Of a DNA stretch of 13,413 bases, positions 7,251-12,593 are shown piece after piece; within the stretch, counting starts at the first letter, position 1; every line of letters starts with the position of its first letter. The notes below the pieces were generated by a model. That model had not been told where the DNA came from. It was given only the letters and a program-made list of their open reading frames with translations, and ran no database searches. Origin of the DNA: Bradyrhizobium sp. (GTDB lineage Bacteria > Pseudomonadota > Alphaproteobacteria > Rhizobiales > Xanthobacteraceae); contig JAQGKC010000306.1 of NCBI GenBank assembly GCA_028290305.1, positions 1-13,413 of the forward strand, in the 5' to 3' direction. A program made the position numbers and the translations under genes.

Positions 7251-8654
7251 TCAGCGCCCCATCATTCGTACGTCGGTGATGACGCCCGCGATCGCGGCAG
7301 CGGCAGCGCTTGCCGGGCTTGCGAGATGCGTGCGTGCCCGTGGTCCCTGCCTGCCAACGAAATTACGGTTCGATGTCGAGACTGAGCGCTGACCGGGACC
7401 CACCGTCTCGCCGTTGGCGGCAAGGCACATCGAGCAGCCCGGCTCGCGCCATTCAAAACCGGCCTCGGTGAAAAGCTTGTCCAGCCCTTCGGCAACCGCC
7501 TCCCTCTTGACCGTCTCCGAACCCGGGACCACCCAGGCCCGCACGCCGGCCGCCACCTTGCGGCCACGTGCGACATCGGCTGCTGCACGCAGATCGCTGA
7601 GACGGCTATTGGTGCATGAGCCGATGAAGACCCAATCGACCGGCGTGCCGGCGATCGGCGCCCCGGGCTTGAGCCCCATGTAATCGAGTGCGGTCTCGAT
7701 CGCGGCGCGCCGTTCCGGATCGCCAATTGCTTGCGGATCGGGAACGCGGCCGTCGACGCCGATGACGTGTTCAGGGCTGATGCCCCAGGTCACCTGCGGC
7801 ATGATCTTCTCGACGTCGATGACGACCTCCTTGTCGAACACGGCCTCAGCATCGCTCGGAAGCTGGCGCCAGGTATTAACCGCCTGCTCCCACATCTCAC
7901 CTTGCGGTGCATAGACGCGGCCGCGCAGATATTCGTAGGTTTTCTCGTCTGGCGCGACCATGCCCATCTTGGCGCCGAGTTCGATCGAGAGATTGCAGAT
8001 CGTCAATCGTCCCTCGATCGGCATGTCGCGGATCGCGCTCCCGGCATATTCGACCGCATAGCCTGTTCCGCCGGCGGCGCCGATATGCCCGATCAACGCG
8101 AGGATCAGATCCTTGGCGACGACGCCGAGCGGAAGCCTGCCTTCAAACTTGACCCGCATGGTCTTCGGCCGGCGCTGGATCAGTGCCTGCGTGGCCAAGA
8201 CATGGGTCAGCTCGCTCGACCCGATACCGAACGCCAGCGCGCCGAGGCCTCCATGGGTGCAGGTATGACTGTCCCCGCAAACGATCAGGCAACCAGGAAG
8301 GCTCAAACCAAGCTCGGGCCCGATGACATGAACGATGCCTTGGCCGGGCTGGTCGATATCGAACATCTGGATGCCGCTGGCGGAGGTTTCGGTCCTCAGC
8401 GCGGCCAGCAGCTCCTGTCCGATTTTGATGGTGCCGGCGCGCCCGTAGGCCGTAGAGATGGCGTGGTCTGGAGTCGCGAATGTCAGTTCGGGATTGTGGA
8501 CCTTGAGCCCGCGACTTTTGAGATCGAGCAATCCACGTGAACCGCCGAGATCATGCAACAGATGACGGTCAACATGGAGGAGATCGGTGTCTTCGCTCAC
8601 TCGCGCAATGACATGCTGGTCCCAGATCTTGGCCAGCAGCGTACGGCCGGGCAT
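7251..8654 (-). CDS. leuC: 3-isopropylmalate dehydratase large subunit paralog (LeuC family)
   Basis: A 467-residue iron-sulfur hydro-lyase subunit. Cluster-ligand cysteines sit in GSCTNSR (C347) and PGCSMC (C407 and C410), the same numbers as in the E. coli enzyme, which supports the ATG at 8654. An in-frame TTG at 8660 is the alternative; GGAGG lies 11 bases before the ATG and 5 before the TTG. Other landmarks are VCGDSHTCTHGGLGALAFGIG near residue 130, AAGGTGYAVEY near 195 and STSNRNFVGRQG near 427. The enzyme needs the LeuD partner encoded two bases downstream. A 220-base gap separates it from the CoA-transferase gene upstream and may contain its own promoter. Similarity to true LeuC is strong along the whole length, so isopropylmalate or a close analogue is plausible, but the gene company points to catabolism. 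Confidence 0.9.
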   Translation of the reverse strand: MPGRTLLAKIWDQHVIARVSEDTDLLHVDRHLLHDLGGSRGLLDLKSRGLKVHNPELTFATPDHAISTAYGRAGTIKIGQELLAALRTETSASGIQMFDIDQPGQGIVHVIGPELGLSLPGCLIVCGDSHTCTHGGLGALAFGIGSSELTHVLATQALIQRRPKTMRVKFEGRLPLGVVAKDLILALIGHIGAAGGTGYAVEYAGSAIRDMPIEGRLTICNLSIELGAKMGMVAPDEKTYEYLRGRVYAPQGEMWEQAVNTWRQLPSDAEAVFDKEVVIDVEKIMPQVTWGISPEHVIGVDGRVPDPQAIGDPERRAAIETALDYMGLKPGAPIAGTPVDWVFIGSCTNSRLSDLRAAADVARGRKVAAGVRAWVVPGSETVKREAVAEGLDKLFTEAGFEWREPGCSMCLAANGETVGPGQRSVSTSNRNFVGRQGPRARTHLASPASAAAAAIAGVITDVRMMGR

Positions 8655-8660
8655 TCCCAA

Positions 8661-8880
8661 GTAGTCCTCCCTTTTGGCTTCTCAGGCCGGCGGCCGAAGC
8701 CGCTAACCGCCGTTTCGCTCGGCTTATTTTCAGGTCGTTCGTTGACGCCATCAAAGCACGGTAGGCCACCGCCAGGCTAGTGCTGATGCAGAAAGATCGA
8801 TGCTTGACAGAGCTTCAGGGTCGTTTCGGACCGTGGCCAGATCAGGCGAATAGTCCGCGGCCGTCTCCCCCGATCTGGGA
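8661..8880. other. Intergenic gap between the CoA-transferase and leuC
   Basis: A 220-base stretch with no convincing gene. Besides the UUCG hairpin it contains inverted arms CCAGATC (8837-8843) and GATCTGG (8872-8878) just after the CoA-transferase stop codon, without a U-tract. No clear sigma-70 or sigma-54 promoter could be identified by eye. Its size, compared with the overlaps elsewhere in the cluster, suggests a second promoter or an mRNA processing site. Confidence 0.5.
8690..8703 (-). promoter_or_regulatory. Leader hairpin with UUCG loop upstream of leuC
   Basis: On the minus strand the bases read GCGGC-TTCG-GCCGC, a perfect five-pair stem closed by C and G around a UUCG tetraloop, one of the most stable small RNA hairpins. 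It lies about 15-20 bases upstream of the leuC ribosome-binding site. There is no U-tract after it, so it is not an intrinsic terminator. It could stabilise the 5' end of a leuC-to-GST message or mark a processing point; this role is inference. Confidence 0.4.
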
Positions 8881-10143
8881 TCAGGCGGAGCTCGGCGTCT
8901 TGCCAAACGCCCCCGCCTGGGCAAGCGCGGCAATGCGGGAATCATCATAGCCCAGCGTCTTGCGCAGGATCTCCTTGGTATGTTCCCCAAGCAGAGGCGC
9001 CGCCACGGGATCGACGCAGGGCGTTAGCCCCATGTTGAGCGGCGTTTCGATATTGGGAATTGTGCCTGCGGTCGGATGCGAAATCTGGCTGAGACGATGC
9101 CGTTCACGCGCTTCAGGGGCATTAAACCCCTGCTCCACGGTACGAAGATAACCAACGGGTATGTTGGCCTTCTTCATCTTCGCCATCCAATTCTCGAGCT
9201 GGTCGCTCGCAAAGATACTGGCAATGATGGAGCGCAATTTTTCCTTGTTAGCGGTACGTGCTTTGCGCGTGGCAAACTCCGGATCGGTGATGAGGTCGGA
9301 TCGCTCGAGCACCTCGGTCACGAGCCGGCGATACAGCCGGTCATTGGCGCAGGCCATGTAGAGCGGCCCGTCGGAGGCCTCATAGACGCCAACCGTGGGA
9401 GATCCGTTCGGAGAATTGCCGAAGCGGCCCGGATTCGTCCCGTTGATCAGATAGGCCATGCCGTAGAAGCCGGTCATCGACATGGCGATGTCGAACAGAG
9501 CGACCTCGACATGCTGGCCTCGTCCGAGCCTGTCGCGGGCGATCAATGCAAGCAGGATGGCGTTACAGGCCGACATGCCCGTCGCCATGTCGACGATTGG
9601 CGGACCGGTCCTGACCGGCGGTCCGTCGGCAAAGCCGTTCAGCGACATGAAGCCACTTTCGGCCTGCGTGATAGGATCAAAGCCCGGCCGCGAGGCAAAC
9701 GGCCCCTTACGGCCATAGGCGGAGATCGAGCAATACACGAGACGCGGATTGGCCGGCGCAACGGTTTCATAGTCGAGGCCAAACTTCTTCATGACCCCGC
9801 TTGAAAAATTCTCCACGACAACGTCTGCCCTGGCGATTAGATCGCGCGCCACGTCGCGCGCGGTGGACACGGCAAGATCGAGTGCAATGCCGCGTTTGTT
9901 GCGGTTCAGGCTGATATAGGCCGCACTCTCGCCACCAATTTCCGCATGCTCATAGGCTCGTGTATCGTCGCCCCCATCGGGATTTTCGATCTTGACCACC
10001 TCGGCGCCGAAGTCTGCCAGGGTTTGCGTGCAGGCCGGGCCTGCGACAACGCGCGTGAAATCAACGACCAGCAGACCGTCAAGGGCGGTCGGCGCATCCT
10101 TCGCGCGCGGCAGACGGTCCGGCAATGGCAGTCTAGCGGTCAT
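8881..10143 (-). CDS. CaiB/BaiF family (type III) CoA-transferase
   Basis: The 420-residue enzyme moves CoA between carboxylic acids, probably to activate an imported or intermediate acid for further breakdown. Family marks are LVVDFTRVVAGPACTQTLADFGAEVVKIE (about 25-53), the NRNKRGIALDL segment (80-90), GRKGPFASRPGFDPITQAESG (about 144-164) and the catalytic aspartate in PIVDMATG (D185). Length fits the family. The ATG at 10143 has AGAGGGG about 10 bases upstream. It opens the minus-strand catabolic cluster and is preceded by an intergenic region with a strong inverted repeat. Relatives act on succinate, formyl/oxalyl, citramalate, itaconate, carnitine and aromatic acids; the substrate cannot be told here. 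A diacid would fit the leuCDB neighbours. Confidence 0.92.
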   Translation of the reverse strand: MTARLPLPDRLPRAKDAPTALDGLLVVDFTRVVAGPACTQTLADFGAEVVKIENPDGGDDTRAYEHAEIGGESAAYISLNRNKRGIALDLAVSTARDVARDLIARADVVVENFSSGVMKKFGLDYETVAPANPRLVYCSISAYGRKGPFASRPGFDPITQAESGFMSLNGFADGPPVRTGPPIVDMATGMSACNAILLALIARDRLGRGQHVEVALFDIAMSMTGFYGMAYLINGTNPGRFGNSPNGSPTVGVYEASDGPLYMACANDRLYRRLVTEVLERSDLITDPEFATRKARTANKEKLRSIIASIFASDQLENWMAKMKKANIPVGYLRTVEQGFNAPEARERHRLSQISHPTAGTIPNIETPLNMGLTPCVDPVAAPLLGEHTKEILRKTLGYDDSRIAALAQAGAFGKTPSSA

Positions 10144-10185
10144 GGTAAGGCGTTCCCCTCTTTGTTTCCAACGGTGGCGATCGGC

Positions 10186-10210
10186 AAAGTTGGCGTTTCG
10201 CGCCGACTTT
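10186..10210 (-). promoter_or_regulatory. Inverted repeat in the leader of the CoA-transferase gene
   Basis: Arms AAAGTTGGCG (10186-10195) and CGCCGACTTT (10201-10210) are separated by five bases and match in nine of ten positions; the odd pair is a G-U wobble in RNA form. It begins 43 bases upstream of the CoA-transferase start. It could be a regulator operator or a 5'-leader hairpin. No regulator gene is encoded in the window to pair with it. Confidence 0.45.
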
Positions 10211-10330
10211 ACGGTTTATCCGTTTGAGACCACAAGAGCGTCCAGCGCACAGCTCTTTATGCCACCATTCAGATCTGACCTGACCGAAATCATCCGTTGC
10301 AGTGCTCGCGCTGGCCACGCCTCCCCTAAA

Positions 10331-10364
10331 ATGCAAAAAAGCCCGGCGGCAGATGCCACCGGGC
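10331..10364 (-). terminator. Intrinsic terminator of the GNAT/phage-like transcript
   Basis: On the minus strand a ten-pair stem, GCCCGGTGGC and GCCGCCGGGC around the loop ATCT, is followed by six T residues. One pair is a G-U wobble in the minus-strand RNA but a C-A mismatch on the plus strand, so the hairpin is built for minus-strand transcription. It lies about 70 bases past the GNAT stop codon and separates that transcript from the CoA-transferase operon. Confidence 0.88.
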
Positions 10365-10436
10365 GGAATACTGATCTGGACCAAACGTGCGGAAGATATT
10401 CAGCAGGACAACGCGAATGCCCGGAGCGACCGCCAG

Positions 10437-10898
10437 CTATCGCGATAGTTGGCTACTAACCGCTCGCCTTGCCACAATAGATTTTCGCCAATAGAGCGTA
10501 CGAGGCCAGCCCCATGGACTTTGCGGTTCGTAAAGCCAATAGCCGGCCCGGATGAAGTTATTAGCCGAGGCAACATTGTCTGTCGTATCCGAGATGATCC
10601 AACGCCACCCGCTATGACGAGCGCGCAACTCCAAAGCCCGCATCAGCCGCAATTGCAACTTTTTGCCACGATGCTTCTGGAGGACTCCGACACGACAAAA
10701 ATATCCCGCGTTCGGCACGTGCGTCGATGGAACCAATCCGGCAAAGGCGACCGGCAGGCGGTCGTGAAAGGCGAGCCACCAATACCCCCAATCAAACGGC
10801 GCGATTGGTGCACTGCCGAAGAACGTAAGACGGTGAAGGTCAGCCAGCGTATCGATGATCTCGTCATCCTGCGTGTCGACTTCTCGTATCCTGTACAT
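10437..10898 (-). CDS. GNAT-family N-acetyltransferase
   Basis: A 153-residue predicted acetyltransferase that uses acetyl-CoA. The central motif A is visible as CRVGVLQKHRGKKLQLRLM (68-86), with the pyrophosphate-binding HRGKK turn, followed by motif B-like NVASANNFIRAGYWLYEP (108-125). I chose the ATG at 10898 because GAGG lies nine bases upstream; an in-frame TTG at 10913 would add five residues. The gene region is visibly less GC-rich than the catabolic cluster, which fits foreign origin. It lies 92 bases after the XhlA-like gene, on the same strand, and is followed by a strong terminator, so it is probably the last gene of the phage-like transcript. The acceptor could be an amine, a peptide N-terminus or a toxin-type target such as charged tRNA; I cannot tell. 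Confidence 0.8.
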   Translation of the reverse strand: MYRIREVDTQDDEIIDTLADLHRLTFFGSAPIAPFDWGYWWLAFHDRLPVAFAGLVPSTHVPNAGYFCRVGVLQKHRGKKLQLRLMRALELRARHSGWRWIISDTTDNVASANNFIRAGYWLYEPQSPWGWPRTLYWRKSIVARRAVSSQLSR

Positions 10899-10990
10899 CG
10901 CTCGAAACCTCAAACTGATTTACCGGACGACCCGCTGCAACTTGGCGAGACATTGAACGTTCGTCCGCCGCACTCACGCCATCGATCGGT

Positions 10991-11293
10991 TCACTTACCC
11001 AGCATGACCTTGACGCCCAGCCATATCGCGCCGACAAAACCCGTGACGATCACGGTGATAACGGCCTTGAACGTGTAGCTCTGGGCCTGTTCGACGCTCT
11101 TGCGCCAGCGCCTGAGATGCTGAAAGTCCGCGCGCAACTCCTTGCGGTCCTCTTCCTCAATCCCGAAGGATGTCAGAGTGGTCGCGATTGCCCTGAGAAC
11201 GATGGCATCGATATCGTTGCGACTGAGCTTTTGTTGCTCGGCCAGGGTTTTCGTGACGATGGTCCTGACATCCTCATCGCGCAGGGCATTCAT
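10991..11293 (-). CDS. XhlA-like small coiled-coil protein with C-terminal membrane anchor
   Basis: A 100-residue protein with a charged helical region rich in E, D, K and R (about 45-72) likely to form a coiled coil, then one hydrophobic segment (about 75-97) and a short basic tail. This layout is that of XhlA-type proteins, which sit next to holins in phage lysis cassettes; I see the architecture, not a decisive sequence match. The ATG at 11293 overlaps the holin-like stop by four bases (ATGA). The open frame continues upstream to 11485 but that part is antisense-like spill into the holin gene, so it is excluded. The role may be to aid holin function or membrane anchoring. Confidence 0.65.
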   Translation of the reverse strand: MNALRDEDVRTIVTKTLAEQQKLSRNDIDAIVLRAIATTLTSFGIEEEDRKELRADFQHLRRWRKSVEQAQSYTFKAVITVIVTGFVGAIWLGVKVMLGK

Positions 11294-11673
11294 CTTTTGA
11301 TGATTCTCGCCACGTTTTCGAACCCGCGCTTGGCGAAGTAAAACGACACAACGAGGTTCGACGTGACCGATGCGAAGCCGGCGAGCGGATCGGTTGTTCC
11401 AAGACCAAGAACTTTGTCCCACACCAGAAGCTTGCCGAAATAGAGCGCGACGAAATATCCCATCAGCTTGTCGGGCTCGTACCAATGCCCGATCTCGGCG
11501 ATGCGATACTGCGTAACGGTTTGCGTCTCAGCCGTCTGCGCGGCTATCTCGCTTGCCGCAAGATCAGCCGCAACCTTGCTATCAACGTTGCCCGCCTTGA
11601 GCTTGGCCTGATACGCATCGATCAGGCCCTTGATGACGGGGCCGCCGAGAAAGCTCAGGATCGCCAATGACAC
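11290..11673 (-). CDS. Holin-like small membrane protein (phage-related)
   Basis: A 127-residue protein with an N-terminal hydrophobic/amphipathic helix (1-20), an alanine-rich charged helix (about 22-62), then two hydrophobic segments (about 69-90 and 98-114) and a basic C-terminus (KRGFENVARIIKR). Size and arrangement resemble the three-helix holins of alphaproteobacterial prophages and gene transfer agents. It starts with GTG at 11673, lacks a clear ribosome-binding site, and lies within the 3' end of the preceding gene in another frame, so translation is probably coupled. The XhlA-like gene overlaps its stop. Assignment as holin rests on architecture and neighbours; a general membrane protein of unknown role is the alternative. 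Confidence 0.6.
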   Translation of the reverse strand: MSLAILSFLGGPVIKGLIDAYQAKLKAGNVDSKVAADLAASEIAAQTAETQTVTQYRIAEIGHWYEPDKLMGYFVALYFGKLLVWDKVLGLGTTDPLAGFASVTSNLVVSFYFAKRGFENVARIIKR

Positions 11674-11887
11674 GCTCGATTCTATGGATCAGTTCCAGCG
11701 CCCCATCGTTGGCGCTCCCCAGCGCCTGCGGGGCCTTGCCCCAGCCGCGGTCCAGAATGGCGTTGGCCGCGGAGACCCGCGCTGCGTGGGTGGCATCCTT
11801 TGAACGCATGACGCCCACAAGCGCGTTGACTGCAGCCCTCGTGTGGCTGCGTGCGAGCGAGCGAATTTCAGCGATGGCTTTTGGCAT
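11582..11887 (-). CDS. Hypothetical phage-associated helical protein
   Basis: I do not recognise a named domain. The 101-residue product starts at ATG 11887, five bases after the stop of the 56-residue gene; an in-frame ATG at 11923 lies inside that gene and is less likely. Residues 1-72 look like a genuine helical protein, with alternating alanine-rich and basic helices (SLARSHTRAAVNALVGVM, then ARVSAANAILDRGWGKAPQ), a pattern I associate with small proteins near rhizobial prophage genes. Residues 73-101 are rich in R, P, Q and G and are encoded by the DNA that also encodes the start of the holin-like gene. A nucleic-acid-binding or packaging-related role is possible but unproven. Confidence 0.6.
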   Translation of the reverse strand: MPKAIAEIRSLARSHTRAAVNALVGVMRSKDATHAARVSAANAILDRGWGKAPQALGSANDGALELIHRIERVIGDPELSRRPRHQGPDRCVSGQAQGGQR

Positions 11888-11891
11888 GTCG

Positions 11892-12062
11892 TTACGTCGA
11901 AGCGTCGTTCTCGGCCGGCACATGTTCGCACGGTGCCGTGTCGGCGCGATCCATGACGAGATCGCCGGCCTTATGCGCTGAGCGAAACGCGATCGTTGGA
12001 AAATCGGTCGGCTCGGGACCGCGACCAGGTCGCGGAATGAAACGAATGATGTCTGCGCTCAT
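11892..12062 (-). CDS. Hypothetical small protein, 56 residues, Bradyrhizobium-like
   Basis: No domain is recognised. The ATG at 12062 has a strong AAGGAG six to seven bases upstream, which decides the start against the longer open frame reaching 12188. The protein begins MSADIIRFIPRPGRG, is rich in proline, arginine and acidic residues, and has no membrane segment or signal peptide. A very similar opening occurs, to my recollection, in short conserved hypothetical proteins of Bradyrhizobium. Its start overlaps the stop of the 23-residue membrane peptide gene by four bases (ATGA) and the next gene begins five bases after its TAA, so it belongs to one translational unit with the phage-like genes. 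Confidence 0.65.
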   Translation of the reverse strand: MSADIIRFIPRPGRGPEPTDFPTIAFRSAHKAGDLVMDRADTAPCEHVPAENDAST

Positions 12063-12130
12063 GACACTCCTTCCCAAATAACAATCACAACCAGCCCGAC
12101 CAACGCGAGCGACAGCAGATACGCCGTCAT
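12059..12130 (-). CDS. 23-residue single-pass membrane peptide
   Basis: A very short gene supported by context. Its ATG at 12130 has AGAGGA eight bases upstream and its TGA overlaps the next ATG in the ATGA arrangement. The peptide starts MTAYLL, is almost wholly hydrophobic through residues 4-19 (leucine, valine, isoleucine, alanine, one glycine) and ends WEGVS. This is a single membrane-spanning helix with a short polar tail. It would be the first product of the phage-like transcript. It could be a small holin-type or regulatory membrane peptide; no homolog is claimed. Confidence 0.6.
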   Translation of the reverse strand: MTAYLLSLALVGLVVIVIWEGVS

Positions 12131-12233
12131 CCGTTTTTCCTCTCTCGGGTAAATAAATGCGCGGCATGTTCGCGATCGGCGCGATCATTTCGGGCGCGAA
12201 CCCTATCCCTCAGGCGCAAGGGGCCGCGGCGGC

Positions 12234-12280
12234 CGTGGCATCTGCCACGCCGCGTGCCGGCGCGTTCGCGCGCACCGGCA
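12234..12280. repeat. Pair of adjacent GC-rich inverted repeats
   Basis: The first hairpin has perfect seven-base arms CGTGGCA and TGCCACG with two bases between them (12234-12249). The second has arms TGCCGG-CGCG and CGCG-CA-CCGGCA around TTCG (12255-12280), ten pairs with a two-base bulge. They stand six bases apart, which is unlikely for coding DNA and fits a palindromic repeat element or a structured RNA. Confidence 0.55.
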
Positions 12281-12427
12281 TGACTTGCGCGCGCCGAAAC
12301 GACGCGCGGATGAATGTGGTTCGGACGACGACCCGCGAGCGACGACGCGTGAGGGAGGGTGAGGCGTCCTGACGTGCGGGCCGCCGTCCGATCGGGATGT
12401 TTCGCAAAACAAGATATTTCGGAAAAC

Positions 12428-12457
12428 AAAAAGCCCGCGGCGATTTCTCGCGCGGGC
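12428..12457 (-). terminator. Orphan intrinsic terminator on the minus strand
   Basis: Read on the minus strand, seven-base arms GCCCGCG and CGCGGGC enclose an inner CGA-GAAA-TCG hairpin with one bulged C, and are followed by TTTTTG. It fits an intrinsic terminator well. No minus-strand gene is visible to its right within the window, so what it terminates is unknown; it may end an antisense or small RNA or be part of a repeat element. Confidence 0.7.
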
Positions 12458-12552
12458 CCTGCAACATATCTCGATGATGTCACTCTACCGGTGATTTGCC
12501 CGACGTGTCAAACTTGAGGATGTGTTGCCAATTCAACTGATCGGTGAGACGT

Positions 12553-12570
12553 TGGGATCAACGTATCCCA
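12553..12570. promoter_or_regulatory. Short palindrome upstream of the EamA gene
   Basis: TGGGAT (12553-12558) and ATCCCA (12565-12570) form a perfect six-base dyad with a six-base spacer, 24 bases before the chosen EamA start. It has the size of a transcription-factor half-site pair, but a chance palindrome or part of an N-terminal coding extension cannot be excluded. Confidence 0.25.
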
Positions 12571-12593
12571 TCGTCTCCCGAAACGCCCGCAGC

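Larger units (their letters stand above)
10144..10436. other. Intergenic region between the CoA-transferase and GNAT genes
   Basis: This 293-base stretch holds the GNAT-side intrinsic terminator at its right part and the leader inverted repeat at its left part. The promoter of the catabolic cluster should lie between them, roughly 10211-10330 on the minus strand, but no convincing -35/-10 pair was identified by eye. No short gene with a good ribosome-binding site was found. Confidence 0.5.
12131..12593. other. Gene-poor region of GC-rich hairpins between phage-like genes and EamA gene
   Basis: No convincing gene was found in these 463 bases. The stretch 12234-12280 is dense in inverted repeats, and an orphan minus-strand terminator lies at 12428-12457. 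Both strands have short arginine-rich frames here that look like by-products of GC-rich palindromic DNA. The pattern suggests a dispersed non-coding repeat of the Bradyrhizobium type. The promoter of the phage-like operon (minus) and of the EamA gene (plus) must lie here or close by, but neither could be placed. Confidence 0.55.

Noticed and set aside
7731..8540. Plus-strand open frame of 269 codons opposite leuC
   Set aside because: Antisense to a full-length, motif-complete LeuC; composition (H, D, R, Q rich) has no family resemblance.
8755..8775. Possible sigma-54 promoter (TGG...GC) upstream of leuC on the minus strand
   Set aside because: The GG and GC dinucleotides are eight bases apart instead of the required ten.
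9076..9804. Plus-strand open frame of 242 codons opposite the CoA-transferase
   Set aside because: Antisense to conserved CaiB/BaiF coding sequence and without a domain or ribosome-binding site.
12157..12372. Plus-strand frame of 71 codons in the hairpin-rich block, and overlapping minus-strand frames
   Set aside because: Arginine- and alanine-rich low-complexity translations over inverted repeats; no ribosome-binding site or domain, so treated as non-coding.
10331..12457. The two AAAAAGCCCG-type sequences flanking the phage-like genes as attachment-site repeats
   Set aside because: Both are the feet of intrinsic terminators; similarity stops after the shared A-tract and GCCCG, so convergence is the better explanation.
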